From Bacteroidales bacterium (GTDB lineage: Bacteria; Bacteroidota; Bacteroidia; Bacteroidales; P3), in the NCBI GenBank assembly GCA_024681475.1, contig JAILAT010000017.1, forward strand, positions 1 to 62,034: a stretch of 62,034 bases of DNA, read 5' to 3'. Each line of letters begins with the position of its first letter. The first letter of the stretch is position 1. Position numbers and translations under genes: made by a program. Under the pieces are notes generated by a model, which saw only the letters and a program-made list of their open reading frames with translations, did not search any database and was not told the origin of the DNA. Shown piece after piece: positions 36,405 through 49,945 of this stretch.

Positions 36405-37961
36405 ATGCAAGAGAGTAAAATAGGTCTGGATTTTGAAAAAGTGGAGCATGCACGCTCCATTGCCAAGAAGATCGCGAACCAAGTGCAGGATTTTGTGGGT
36501 GACTACACGACTGTCGCCGTGGAACGCACCATCTGCCGTTTTCTGGGTATTGATGGCGTGGACGCCAACGAGGTGCCGCTGCCCAATGTGGTGGTCGACG
36601 AACTGAAGTCGAAAGGCCTGCTGGGCCAAGGCGTAGCCTTTTGGATCGGCAACGCGGTGAAAGAGACGGGCAAGAGCCCGCAAGAGATAGCCGAAGCCAT
36701 CAGTCAAGGCAAGCTCGACATCACCCAGCTGCCTGTGCACAGCGACAGCGACGCCGCCAAGGCAATACAACCTTACGTCGATGCCACTGTGGAGAAGGTG
36801 CGTGGCAACCGTCTGCGTCGCGAGAACTACATCAAAACCATAGGCGAGGGCTCGAAGCCCTACCTTTACATCATCGTTGCCACGGGCAATATCTACGAGG
36901 ATGTGGTGCAGGCTCAGGCCGGCGCCCGCCAGGGAGCGGATATCATTGCCGTGATACGCACCACGGGCCAGAGCCTGCTGGACTACGTGCCCTACGGCGC
37001 TACGACGGAAGGCTTCGGCGGCACCTTCGCCACGCAGGAGAATTTCCGCATCATGCGTAAAGCCCTCGACGAGGTGGGCGAGGAGGTGGGCCGCTACATA
37101 CGCCTCTGCAACTACTGCTCGGGACTCTGCATGCCGGAAATCGCCGCCATGGGCGCCCTGGAAGGCCTCGACGTGATGCTCAACGATGCACTCTATGGCA
37201 TTCTCTTCCGCGACATCAATATGCAGCGCACGCTGATAGACCAATACTTCAGCCGCATCATCAACGGCTTCGCCGGCGTCATCATCAACACGGGTGAAGA
37301 CAACTACCTCACCACCGCCGACGCTTACGAAGAGGCGCACACCGTGCTGGCGTCGGACTTCATCAACGAGCAGCTGGCCTTCATGGCTGGCCTGCCCAGC
37401 GAGCAGCAAGGCCTCGGCCATGCCTTCGAGATGGACCCCACCCTCGAGAACGGATTCCTCTATGAACTGGCTCAGGCACAGATGCTGCGTGAGATATTCC
37501 CCAACGCACCGCTGAAATACATGCCGCCGACCAAATTTATGACCGGCAACATCTTCCGTGGCCACATCCAGGATGCGCTGTTCAACATCATCGGCCAGTG
37601 GACCCACCAGGGTTTGCAGCTGCTGGGAATGCCCACCGAGGCTATCCACACACCTTTCATGAGCGACCGCTATCTCAGCATCGAGAACGCCAAATACATC
37701 TTCAACAATATGAAAGACATTGGCGAAGAGGTGGAGTTCAAGGAGGGCGGCATCATCCGCTCACGTGCCAAAGAGGTGCTGGACAACGCCACCACGCTGC
37801 TAGAACAGATGGAGAGCGAAGGCCTCTTCACGGCGCTGGAGAAGGGTATCTTCGCCAACGTCAAGCGTCCGAAGAACGGCGGCAAGGGTCTGGACGGCGT
37901 GACGCTGAAGGCGGAGCACTACTTCAACCCCTTTGTGGAACTGATGAAAGGAAAGAAATAG
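36405..37961 (+). CDS. kamD: Lysine 5,6-aminomutase alpha subunit
   Basis: KamD and KamE together move the terminal amino group of D-lysine or beta-lysine to C5, using adenosylcobalamin and PLP. The 518-residue chain matches the alpha subunit over its whole length, including the TIM-barrel core with GSKPYLYIIVATGNIYED, VIRTTGQSLLDYVPYG and ITGEDNYLTT-like stretches. In this order the enzyme belongs to lysine fermentation to acetate and butyrate. kamE follows by 29 bases. The usual upstream genes (kamA, kal, kdd, kce) are not in the window. Confidence 0.94.
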   Translation: MQESKIGLDFEKVEHARSIAKKIANQVQDFVGDYTTVAVERTICRFLGIDGVDANEVPLPNVVVDELKSKGLLGQGVAFWIGNAVKETGKSPQEIAEAISQGKLDITQLPVHSDSDAAKAIQPYVDATVEKVRGNRLRRENYIKTIGEGSKPYLYIIVATGNIYEDVVQAQAGARQGADIIAVIRTTGQSLLDYVPYGATTEGFGGTFATQENFRIMRKALDEVGEEVGRYIRLCNYCSGLCMPEIAAMGALEGLDVMLNDALYGILFRDINMQRTLIDQYFSRIINGFAGVIINTGEDNYLTTADAYEEAHTVLASDFINEQLAFMAGLPSEQQGLGHAFEMDPTLENGFLYELAQAQMLREIFPNAPLKYMPPTKFMTGNIFRGHIQDALFNIIGQWTHQGLQLLGMPTEAIHTPFMSDRYLSIENAKYIFNNMKDIGEEVEFKEGGIIRSRAKEVLDNATTLLEQMESEGLFTALEKGIFANVKRPKNGGKGLDGVTLKAEHYFNPFVELMKGKK

Positions 37962-37990
37962 TTTAGTAACGAAAAAAACAGGTATATACA

Positions 37991-38779
37991 ATGAGTGAAG
38001 GACTTTATTCGATGGAGGCTAAGGATTACGACAAAACCTTAGACCTGAAAAAGATAAAACCATACGGCGATACAATGAACGACGGCAAGGTGCAGCTGAG
38101 CTTCACCCTGCCAGTGCCCGATGGCGACGAAGCCATCGAGGCCGCCAAGCAGCTGCTGAAGAAAATGGGTATGGAAAACCCGCTGGTGGTGTACACCAAG
38201 GAGCTGACCGAAGGCTTCACCTTCTTCAACTGCTACGGCAGCTGCACGCACACGGTGGACTACACCGCCATCCATGTGCCCAAGGTGGAGTCGAACACGA
38301 TGGAGATGAAGGAGTGCGACGAATATATCCGTGAAAACATCGGCCGCAAGATCGTTGTGGTCGGCGCATCGACGGGTACCGACGCGCACACCGTGGGCAT
38401 TGACGCCATCATGAACATGAAGGGCTACGCCGGTCACTACGGCCTGGAGCGCTACGACATGATCGAGGCCTATAACTTGGGCAGCCAGGTTCCCAATGAG
38501 GACTTCATCGCCAAGGCTGTGGAGCTGCATGCCGACGCGCTGCTGGTGTCGCAGACTGTGACGCAGAAGGATGTGCACATCAAGAACATGACGGAGCTGG
38601 TGGAGATGCTCGAGGCCGAAGGCTTGCGCGACAAGGTGATACTGGTGTGCGGCGGTGCCCGCATCAGCCACGAGTTGGCCAAAGAGCTGGGCTACGATGC
38701 TGGCTTCGGCATGAACACCTATGCTGACGACGTGGCCTCGTACGTGGCACAGGAGATGGTGAAACGCCAGCAACGCTAG
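37991..38779 (+). CDS. kamE: Lysine 5,6-aminomutase beta subunit
   Basis: The 262-residue beta subunit carries the cobalamin-binding motif DAHTVG, with His133 in the position known for the axial cobalt ligand, and Lys144, the residue that forms the PLP Schiff base in the characterised enzyme. Both key residues are conserved, so the enzyme should be active. It lies between kamD and an acetoacetate CoA-transferase gene on the same strand. Confidence 0.95.
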   Translation: MSEGLYSMEAKDYDKTLDLKKIKPYGDTMNDGKVQLSFTLPVPDGDEAIEAAKQLLKKMGMENPLVVYTKELTEGFTFFNCYGSCTHTVDYTAIHVPKVESNTMEMKECDEYIRENIGRKIVVVGASTGTDAHTVGIDAIMNMKGYAGHYGLERYDMIEAYNLGSQVPNEDFIAKAVELHADALLVSQTVTQKDVHIKNMTELVEMLEAEGLRDKVILVCGGARISHELAKELGYDAGFGMNTYADDVASYVAQEMVKRQQR

Positions 38780-38842
38780 TCGTGTAGCACTATCGCTCTA
38801 TATGGCAAGAACAGAAATAAATAACATAAAAAATAACTAATC

Positions 38843-39499
38843 ATGGACAAAAACGAAATCAGAACATTTATTGCTCGCCGTGCAGCTCAGGAGCTTCACG
38901 ATGGCGACGTTGTCAACCTGGGTATTGGCCTGCCGACTTTGATACCCGACTTTCTGCCTGAAGGTGTGCATGTCACGCTGCAGTCGGAGAATGGTATGAT
39001 TGGTATGGGCCCTACGCCTGAAGAGGGCAAGGAGGATCCTTGGATGATTAACGCCGGTGGTGGATTCATCACCGCTGTGCCGGGTGCTGCCACTTTCGAC
39101 AGCGCCACATCGTTCGGCATCATCCGTGGCGGCCACGTCGACGTGTCGGTGCTGGGCGCCATGCAGGTTGACGAGGAAGGCGACCTGGCCAACTGGATGA
39201 TTCCTGGCAAGAAGACCCCAGGTATGGGTGGCGCCATGGATTTGCTGGTGGGTGCCAAGAAGGTCATCCTGGCTATGGAGCACACCGCCAAGGGTAACCC
39301 CAAGATTCTGAAAAAATGCACTCTGCCGTTGACTGCCAAGGGTCAGGTCAACATGATTATCACCGAGATGGGCGTGATGGAAATCACCAAAGAGGGTATC
39401 GTGCTGACAGAGATCAACCCCGAGTTCACCGTTGAGCAGGTGCAGGCTGCTACGGAGGCCAAGCTGATTGTGTCGCCGAACCTGAAAGAGATAAAGTAA
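38843..39499 (+). CDS. atoA: Acetate/acetoacetate CoA-transferase beta subunit
   Basis: The 218-residue protein matches subunit B of butyrate-acetoacetate CoA-transferase (3-oxoacid CoA-transferase family). The catalytic Glu is in QSENGMIGMGP, and GAATFDSATSFGIIRGGHVDV is typical. In lysine fermenters the enzyme moves CoA to acetoacetate or makes butyrate from butyryl-CoA. Subunit A (atoD) is not next to it, which is unusual. A large hairpin follows the gene. Confidence 0.9.
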   Translation: MDKNEIRTFIARRAAQELHDGDVVNLGIGLPTLIPDFLPEGVHVTLQSENGMIGMGPTPEEGKEDPWMINAGGGFITAVPGAATFDSATSFGIIRGGHVDVSVLGAMQVDEEGDLANWMIPGKKTPGMGGAMDLLVGAKKVILAMEHTAKGNPKILKKCTLPLTAKGQVNMIITEMGVMEITKEGIVLTEINPEFTVEQVQAATEAKLIVSPNLKEIK

Positions 39500-39513
39500 A
39501 AGTATTTTTTCCA

Positions 39514-39556
39514 GTCGGTTGCAAGGCGGCGCAGTGGCGCCGCCTTGCTGACCGAC
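39514..39556 (+). terminator. Large hairpin after atoA
   Basis: GCAAGGCGGCG (39521-39531) and CGCCGCCTTGC (39538-39548) pair over 11 bp, and flanking GTCGGT and ACCGAC extend the stem by 6 bp across a small internal loop. It lies 15 bases after the atoA stop and could end transcription, although no T run follows. Confidence 0.5.
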
Positions 39557-39630
39557 ATGACAAAAGAGAACGGAATGGATAACCGTGGTCGCGTCGCCTG
39601 GCGGCGCAGACCAAAAAACAAAGAAACAAG

Positions 39631-40299
39631 ATGAAAAAAATTGCGCTACTACTTGTTAGCCTGGCCTTCATGGGCTTGGCACGTGCCGAAGGCGACAATA
39701 ACCCTGTGCCGACGGTAGAGCTGAGCGGGACGTTGAATGAATGTACCTTGCTGTCGCCGCAGCTGGCGATGCCGCCGCATGTGGAGATGAGAGGCCGTGG
39801 ATTCTACGCCGTGGTGGACTACATCTTCATGACGAACCTGAACAAGGAACACGATGTGTACACGGATTCTTATGTCCTCAACGGCATCACGGCTGTCGCA
39901 GGATGGCAGTGGCGCACGGAGTCGGCAGTGGGCCTGGGTTTCTCATATCTGTATGACGGCACGGGCTCTTTCACACAGATACCGGTGTTCATGGAGTTCA
40001 GGACGTACTACTCGCACAACCGTTTCGTGCCCTTCACAGCGATACAGCTGGGCTACTCGGTGCCCTTCGGCTCACAGAACGATGTGCCGAACTACACCAA
40101 GATTATCGACGGCGGATTGACGGTGGGACTGGATCTGGGTATGCGTCTGGCTTTCACTCATAAAGTGGGCATGAACTTCTTTGTCGGCTACCAGATGATA
40201 CAGAACAAGAATGTGGAGCGTGGCGTCAACAGCCAGGTGGCTACCCGCCTGCCCGAGTTGTACCACAATGTGAAAGCCGGAATCGGATTTAACTTCTAA
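39631..40299 (+). CDS. Predicted outer-membrane beta-barrel protein
   Basis: The 222-residue protein has a signal peptide ending ARAEG (about residue 20). Amphipathic strands with many aromatic residues follow (FYAVVDYIFM, VGLGFSYLYDG, FVGYQMI), with a final strand VKAGIGFNF. It should sit in the outer membrane. No specific family was recognised. The GH2-like gene starts 51 bases later on the same strand, so the two may be cotranscribed. Confidence 0.7.
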   Translation: MKKIALLLVSLAFMGLARAEGDNNPVPTVELSGTLNECTLLSPQLAMPPHVEMRGRGFYAVVDYIFMTNLNKEHDVYTDSYVLNGITAVAGWQWRTESAVGLGFSYLYDGTGSFTQIPVFMEFRTYYSHNRFVPFTAIQLGYSVPFGSQNDVPNYTKIIDGGLTVGLDLGMRLAFTHKVGMNFFVGYQMIQNKNVERGVNSQVATRLPELYHNVKAGIGFNF

Positions 40300-44244
<3,945 letters not shown>

Positions 44245-44265
44245 CAGACAATATACTGACAGGAG

Positions 44266-45342
44266 ATGAAGACAAGACAAAAAGGTGTTCGCTATTTGCT
44301 GGGTGTGTTACTGGCCACGACGATGATGGCCGCACTGTCCTCGTGCGAGACCGAATTCTCGCCTAATGGCGAATGGCAGGATATTCCTGTGGTGTATTGC
44401 GTCCTGGATCAGGATGATGACACCACTTATGTGCGTGTGCAACGCTGTTTTCTTGGCGAGGGCAACATGTATCAGTTTGCCTCCATCGCCGACTCGAACT
44501 ATTATCCTGCAGGCAGCATAGCGGTGAGAATGGAGAAGTGGCGTCTCTGGCAAGACAATGCCGGCCAGTTCCACACCACTGGTGATGCCCCAATGACTGT
44601 CTTCAATTTCGACGCAGACCAAACGAACCATGCCGGTGGCACATTCCCAGGTGGCATGCAACCCATATTTGTATGCAATACTGGCGGCCAGCTCGATTCG
44701 GGCTACCTCTATCGTCTCATCGTCACCAAGACAGCGACAGGCGACACTTTGGCGCTTGCCGAGACGCAGCTCATCACAGGACGGATGAGGCTGATAAAAC
44801 CCAACAACCAGACCAAGTTCAATTTCACTGGTGCTTCCGGCAACAAATGGTGCGATTTCACCTGGTCGACGCTCGACAATGGCCGTGAGTATCAGCCAGT
44901 GGTGCGCTTCTACTATCGCGACTATGTGGTGGACCACAGCCAGTCGATGCCCGACACCACGATTACCGACCACTCGATAGACATACCCTGCAATATAGTG
45001 AAAAGCAGCATGAACAGCGCTTCGACGGTTCTCACCACACGTCTTGCGCAGTCCACGTTCCTGTCGGCCCTCTCTTCCAATATCACCGACACCTTGAACA
45101 AGAACATCGTCGACACGGTGGACATCTACATGTACTGCTGCACTGAGGATCTGGCTGCTTTCATGTATTCCAACAGCCCTACGAATTCCATCAATCAGGA
45201 CCGTTTCCTCTACACCAATATTCAGGGTGGCTTGGGTGTTTTTGCCTCGCGACGTACGCACATTTATTTCACTGTGAATACTCCCAACGCGCAGAACAGC
45301 GACTATGTGAAGAGCATCAAGGCGTTGGGTCTGGGATTTTAG
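44266..45342 (+). CDS. Lipoprotein, DUF4249-like
   Basis: The 358-residue product has a lipoprotein signal (ALSSC, Cys about residue 27). Its N-terminal part (DIPVVYCVLDQDDDTTYVRVQRCFLGEG) resembles DUF4249 lipoproteins of Bacteroidetes, which often sit near outer-membrane transport genes. No enzymatic motif was seen. It starts 21 bases after the GH2-like gene, so they are probably cotranscribed and may form an envelope complex. The family call is tentative. Confidence 0.65.
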   Translation: MKTRQKGVRYLLGVLLATTMMAALSSCETEFSPNGEWQDIPVVYCVLDQDDDTTYVRVQRCFLGEGNMYQFASIADSNYYPAGSIAVRMEKWRLWQDNAGQFHTTGDAPMTVFNFDADQTNHAGGTFPGGMQPIFVCNTGGQLDSGYLYRLIVTKTATGDTLALAETQLITGRMRLIKPNNQTKFNFTGASGNKWCDFTWSTLDNGREYQPVVRFYYRDYVVDHSQSMPDTTITDHSIDIPCNIVKSSMNSASTVLTTRLAQSTFLSALSSNITDTLNKNIVDTVDIYMYCCTEDLAAFMYSNSPTNSINQDRFLYTNIQGGLGVFASRRTHIYFTVNTPNAQNSDYVKSIKALGLGF

Positions 45343-45398
45343 GACTGCAGAGGCCCCCCCCGTGCTGATTTGCTAGCTTTTTTGAATAACTATTCGAT

Positions 45399-46580
45399 AT
45401 GAAACAGAACCCGTGGAGCCGTTTTTGGAAGTCGTATGTGGACGAGCGCGTGAACCCCAATCTCAATCAGACCATGCCCAAGCCTCTGGTGAAAATAGCC
45501 ATTACTTTTTTTGCCTTATTGCTGGTGGTCTTTCTGTTGACCTACATTTTGCCGCGTCAGGGCGCGAAAAGGATGAGAGCCAGCTCACAGCAGATTGATT
45601 GTATTGCATTCTCTCCCGTAGGGCATCGTTTGGCCACCATTTCGCCCGACAATGAACTCCTGTTCTGGGATGTGGAAAACGGCAAACGTGAGGGCGGATT
45701 CTATTGCAGCGTCGCCAATATCCATACCCGGTCGATGATGTTCAGCCCTGACGGCAATCTGCTGCTCGTGGCGCCGGAAAAAGGTGTGCTGAGTGTCTTT
45801 GATATCACTAACGGATGGCCTGTCAGGGACATACCATCGTCCGATTCGGTGGTGATGGAGTTTCGTTCGGCCTCATTCAGTCCCGATGGTGAACAGATAG
45901 CAACAGCTGTAGGCAACCGGGTCGATATTTGGAAGAGCGTCGCCGACGAAAAGCCGCAGCTGAAAGAGAACTTCTCCTATGAAGAGCTGCTGGCCCATAT
46001 TGAGGCCGGCAAGCAGCCTGAGATGCCACTGCAGAGCATCAACACGGGGGGCGCTGTGCTGAATGACATCGTCTATAGTCGTGATGGCCAGGCCATTCTG
46101 ACCGCAGCTGCCGATGGCAAAGTGTGTCTGTGGGATGTGGCCACTGCCTCGTTGGTGCAGGATTTTCAGGGACACCGTGGAGAAGTGTTCGATGCCGAGT
46201 TCAGTAGCGACGGGAATACTCTGGTCACCGCTTCGGCAGACAGCACCATACGTCTCTGGGATGTTGCCACTGGAAAAGAGCGCCTGTGCATCGCCAAACA
46301 TAAAGGTGTTGTGCGTTCGGTGGCGTTGGCCCCCGACGGCAGCTGGCTGGCGTCGGCCTCCGACGATGGCACTGTTGCTGTGTGGAATGCTGCCACAGGC
46401 AAGAGGAAAAAACACTTTGAACCCGGCGGCGACAAGTGGAGCGTGGTGGCTGTGAGCCCCGACGGGCGTTATCTGGCCGCCAGCAGCAAAATAGCAAGAG
46501 TGAGTAGAGGCTCAAAATATAACAGTTACTATACCTACGAGTCGTATGTCTACTTGTGGAAAGTGAAGTGGACAAAATAA
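45399..46580 (+). CDS. WD40-repeat protein with one N-terminal membrane helix
   Basis: The 393-residue protein has a short cytoplasmic tail, one membrane helix at about residues 30-50, and then a beta-propeller of about seven WD40 blades. The repeats are clear (SPDGNLLLVAPEKGVLSVFD, DGKVCLWDVATASLV, DSTIRLWDVATGKE, DDGTVAVWNAATGKRKK). The propeller should face the periplasm and act as a binding platform. The partner is unknown. A run of eight C lies 38 bases upstream of the ATG. Confidence 0.8.
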   Translation: MKQNPWSRFWKSYVDERVNPNLNQTMPKPLVKIAITFFALLLVVFLLTYILPRQGAKRMRASSQQIDCIAFSPVGHRLATISPDNELLFWDVENGKREGGFYCSVANIHTRSMMFSPDGNLLLVAPEKGVLSVFDITNGWPVRDIPSSDSVVMEFRSASFSPDGEQIATAVGNRVDIWKSVADEKPQLKENFSYEELLAHIEAGKQPEMPLQSINTGGAVLNDIVYSRDGQAILTAAADGKVCLWDVATASLVQDFQGHRGEVFDAEFSSDGNTLVTASADSTIRLWDVATGKERLCIAKHKGVVRSVALAPDGSWLASASDDGTVAVWNAATGKRKKHFEPGGDKWSVVAVSPDGRYLAASSKIARVSRGSKYNSYYTYESYVYLWKVKWTK

Positions 46581-46582
46581 AT

Positions 46583-46614
46583 TTGGTGGGTATTCAAAAA
46601 CTTCGTATCTTTGC
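46583..46614 (+). promoter_or_regulatory. Promoter of tig
   Basis: TTTG at 46583-46586 and TATCTTTG at 46607-46614 are separated by 20 bases, a full consensus promoter. Transcription should start near 46620, about 48 bases before tig. Confidence 0.8.
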
Positions 46615-46667
46615 AAATTGTTATTTTGATAATAATTAATTAAAAATCAATAAACTAATCTTATAAA

Positions 46668-48023
46668 ATGAACATTTCAAGAGAAAATTTGGATGATTTG
46701 AATCTCCTTATCAAGATTGAAATCACCGAAAATGATTTCGCAGAACGTGTTAGCAAGCAGTTGAAAGACTATCAGAAGCGTGCCGCTATCCCCGGATTCC
46801 GCAAGGGCATGGCACCGATGGGAATGATACAACGTATGTTTAGAGCCGAAGTGGTAGCCAACGAGGTGCAGAGCTTGCTGGGAGAATCTCTCTATAACTA
46901 TATTGATAATGAGAAACTTGACATCGTGGGTGCTCCGCTTTCCAACGATGAGAAAACCGGTACTGTGGATTTCGCCAAGGGTACCGATTTCACTTTCTAC
47001 TTCGATGCAGCCCTGGCACCCAAGGTGGAGCTGGCCTGGGACAAAGTCGACACGACCCTCTATCAGGTGAAGGTGAACCCCAAAGATATTGACAAACAGG
47101 TTGAAGAGGTCACGATGCGCTACGGCAAGTTCGAGACTCCCGAGACCATCGGCGAAGGCGATTACGTCTACGGCAAGGCTGTGGAGCTCGGTAAGGACGG
47201 CCAGCCCAAAGAGGGCGGCGTGGACACCTTTGTCTCCTTCTCGCTTTCGACGCTGAAGAATGTTGACGACATCCAGCCTCTCTTCGTTGGCAAGAAAGCC
47301 GACGAGAAGGTGGTCTTCAACGCTGGCAAGGCTTTCAGCGCCGCCGACATCGAGAAGCATTTCCATCTCGAAACCGCTGCGGCCAAGAAGTTCAAATCGG
47401 ATATCGAGATGACCATCAGCGGCTGCTCGCACATCACTCCTCATGAGCTCAACGACGAGCTGTTCGCCAAGGTGTTCCCCGGCGAGAAGGTGAAAGATGT
47501 CGCCGCTTTCCGTAAGCTGCTGAGCAAAGAGATGGAGAAGAGCAACAACGAGCAGGCGCAGATCGTCTACGTCTCTGGCGTGCGCCAGTCGCTCATCGAC
47601 AACTTCAACAGCCCCATGCCCGAGGCTTTCCTGAAACGCTGGATTCTGAGCCGTGGCGAGAAGGACATCACCGCCGAGAGCCTTGATGCCGAGTGGGAAG
47701 AGAAGTATGTGCCCTCGCTGAAGTGGGAGTTCGTCGACGGTGAGCTGAACCGTATGAAGAAACTCGAGCCTTCGAAAGACGAGGTTATCGCCTACGTGAA
47801 AGATATCCTGAGCCGCAACGACCAGCCTGTGGAAGGCGAGACCGCCGAAGAGAAAGAGGCCCGTCTGGACCGCAGCGCCCGTGGCATCGCCGACGACGAG
47901 CAGAGCGTGCGTCAGATTGTCGACAAGCTCTATGTGCAGAACACCTTCGCTCTTTTCAAGGAACAGCTGAAACCTGAACCTGAGAAGGTTACGATGAAGG
48001 AGTTCATGGAAAAGATGAAGTAA
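46668..48023 (+). CDS. tig: Trigger factor (ribosome-bound chaperone)
   Basis: Trigger factor binds near the ribosome exit tunnel and helps nascent chains fold. The 451-residue protein has the ribosome-docking signature PGFRKGMAP at about residues 40-50, a divergent FKBP-like middle domain and the helical C-terminal arm. The N-terminal part is well conserved, the rest weakly, as usual in Bacteroidetes. No clpP or clpX follows it, unlike in many bacteria. Confidence 0.93.
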   Translation: MNISRENLDDLNLLIKIEITENDFAERVSKQLKDYQKRAAIPGFRKGMAPMGMIQRMFRAEVVANEVQSLLGESLYNYIDNEKLDIVGAPLSNDEKTGTVDFAKGTDFTFYFDAALAPKVELAWDKVDTTLYQVKVNPKDIDKQVEEVTMRYGKFETPETIGEGDYVYGKAVELGKDGQPKEGGVDTFVSFSLSTLKNVDDIQPLFVGKKADEKVVFNAGKAFSAADIEKHFHLETAAAKKFKSDIEMTISGCSHITPHELNDELFAKVFPGEKVKDVAAFRKLLSKEMEKSNNEQAQIVYVSGVRQSLIDNFNSPMPEAFLKRWILSRGEKDITAESLDAEWEEKYVPSLKWEFVDGELNRMKKLEPSKDEVIAYVKDILSRNDQPVEGETAEEKEARLDRSARGIADDEQSVRQIVDKLYVQNTFALFKEQLKPEPEKVTMKEFMEKMK

Positions 48024-48061
48024 GACCACATCGCCAACAACGACGATGACGGCATAAAGTG

Positions 48062-48092
48062 GTGAAAGGTGGTGCGTAGTGCCACCTTTCAC
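48062..48092 (+). terminator. Hairpin after tig
   Basis: GTGAAAGGTGG (48062-48072) and CCACCTTTCAC (48082-48092) form a perfect 11-bp stem with a 9-base loop, 38 bases after the tig stop. No T run follows, so termination is likely but not certain. Confidence 0.55.
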
Positions 48093-48162
48093 AATACTAG
48101 GCACCTGGATCTGCAGAATAATGGCCCCCTGTGGCATTTGACACAAAAAAAATGATAATGAG

Positions 48163-49305
48163 ATGAAAAGAAGAATACTAACGATACTGCTGTTTGCAGT
48201 GTTGCCCCTTGTGTCGACGGCGCAGATATCAGAGTTTTTTCGCAATTCATACGTTTCGTTGGGTGTCAATCCCAATTTTTACCTTTACGATGGCGGAAAC
48301 TCGTTTGGAGGAGGTGTGAGTGCCTCATACGGAAAATGGGTGCTGACTTCTTTCGGTGTGCGAGGCCAACTGTCGATGCAATATGCCCAAGGCCTTAAAG
48401 GCAGCCAGATATACACCTATGCCCATGGCGACTTTTTTTTCGATCCCATCACTTCACTCCGCGGCCGTAACCCCAGCGACTTCTGGCGTTTTTACATTCT
48501 GGTGGGCTTCGGCGCTGTGCACAGCAATGCCGGCGACAACGATTTTATGGGCCATGCCGCCCTGGGTGTCGATTATCGCGTGAGCGACAACTGGCGTCTC
48601 TTCGCTGAGGGTGGCAGCTATGTGCAGCCTTCGTCGTACGACAACAACCTCAAAGCTTCGGAACTGTTCTTCTTGACTATGGGCGTGGAGCGCGACATCT
48701 GTTACAATCCGACTCGCTCACGTGCCCGCAACGAGTCACAAAACTTTGCTAACGACTGGTTTTTGCAAGTGGCACTTGGTGCCAATATGGTGAACTTCAG
48801 TGGCGCCGGCAATATCTCCGACAGACTGCACTACAGCATGCCTGTGCTGGACCTCGGCGTGGGCAAACGGATCAACACCACGTGGTCGTTCCGTATCCAG
48901 ACCTCAGGTCTTTATGCCCGATATCAGCGGACTCACCCCGCGCCATACGGCAATCCCACCTACAGCGATGAGAATTTTACCTATGTTCATATGCATAGCG
49001 ACTTGGCGCTCAACATGATCGGCCTTTTCACGCAGCGGATACCCGATTTCTCCGTCCTGCCCTATGTGGGCATGGGTGTCTGTATGCAAGCCGGCCATGT
49101 CTCCAATTTCCTCTTTGGCGTTGATGGTGGACTGATGCTGTCGTATCTCCTCCCTGAGGGCAACAGCGGCATCTATCTCGATGCCCGCTATGTGCTTATG
49201 CCTCCGCGTTTTATAGAGCCTGGCATTAACCAGGGCTCCTTCTCGGTGGGCATGGCGACGTTGTCGTTGGGCTACACCCACATCCTCTCCAGACGTAGTT
49301 TTTGA
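48163..49305 (+). CDS. Predicted outer-membrane protein
   Basis: The 380-residue protein has a signal peptide ending STAQ (about residue 21). Many amphipathic strands follow (SYVSLGVNPNFYLYDGG, VLTSFGVRGQLSMQY, FSVGMATLSLGYTHI), with Phe as the last residue, which suits an outer-membrane barrel. It contains repeated barrel-like halves. I do not recognise a specific family. Confidence 0.7.
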   Translation: MKRRILTILLFAVLPLVSTAQISEFFRNSYVSLGVNPNFYLYDGGNSFGGGVSASYGKWVLTSFGVRGQLSMQYAQGLKGSQIYTYAHGDFFFDPITSLRGRNPSDFWRFYILVGFGAVHSNAGDNDFMGHAALGVDYRVSDNWRLFAEGGSYVQPSSYDNNLKASELFFLTMGVERDICYNPTRSRARNESQNFANDWFLQVALGANMVNFSGAGNISDRLHYSMPVLDLGVGKRINTTWSFRIQTSGLYARYQRTHPAPYGNPTYSDENFTYVHMHSDLALNMIGLFTQRIPDFSVLPYVGMGVCMQAGHVSNFLFGVDGGLMLSYLLPEGNSGIYLDARYVLMPPRFIEPGINQGSFSVGMATLSLGYTHILSRRSF

Positions 49306-49324
49306 TAGGGGAGGAGGAACCCAG

Positions 49325-49360
49325 GGCGGTGACAAGTGGCATGCATGAACACTTCCCGCC
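49325..49360. terminator. Possible hairpin terminator between converging genes
   Basis: GGCGG and CCGCC with inner AAGTG and CACTT form a two-part stem around an 11-base loop, between the ends of the plus-strand barrel gene and the minus-strand chromate transporter pair. There is no T run. Confidence 0.35.
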
Positions 49361-49369
49361 AATCTACCC

Positions 49370-49945
49370 TTATAATGAATAGACAATGAGACCCATAACG
49401 CCCGATGCTACAATGAGTAGTATCGGGTTCGTTTTGTGGCGATAGGAGAAATAGAACACGGTGGCGAACAGCAGACAGCTGACCACAAATTGCGTGTTCA
49501 GGCCGAACGTCCCGAAGCTGGCTCCGTTGAGCAACACCAGTGCTGCAGCGGCGATGAGTCCCACCACGGCCAGGCGCATGACACGAAACATGGCTTCGAT
49601 GGCCGGATTGTCGCGATGGTGCGACAAATAGTTGAACACCACTATCATCAGCAGTACGGGCAGCAAGATGACGGCAAAAGAGGCTATCAGCGACCCGAAG
49701 ATGGCTTCCCATGCCGGTCCGCCTTGATTCATCACCGCTGTGTATCCGGCATATGTGGCTGTGTTGATGCCCACAGGCCCGGGGGTCATCTGGCTGACAG
49801 CCAAGATGTCGGTGAACTCCTGTGTTGTCAGCCATTCGCGCTTGACGACCAATTCGTTCTGTATCAGAGCTATCATGGCATAGCCACCACCGAATGTGAA
49901 GATGCCTATCTTGAGGAAAGTCCAAAACAATTCGAGCAGTATCAT
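49370..49945 (-). CDS. Chromate transporter, second half-size subunit
   Basis: The 191-residue protein is one half of the CHR (chromate ion transporter) family, with FLKIGIFTFGGGYAMIALIQNELV and SQMTPGPVGINTATYAGY, and about six membrane helices. Its ATG overlaps the stop of the first half by ATGA, so the two are translated together and probably form a heterodimer. CHR proteins export chromate and may have other anion substrates. Confidence 0.88.
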   Translation of the reverse strand: MILLELFWTFLKIGIFTFGGGYAMIALIQNELVVKREWLTTQEFTDILAVSQMTPGPVGINTATYAGYTAVMNQGGPAWEAIFGSLIASFAVILLPVLLMIVVFNYLSHHRDNPAIEAMFRVMRLAVVGLIAAAALVLLNGASFGTFGLNTQFVVSCLLFATVFYFSYRHKTNPILLIVASGVMGLIVYSL

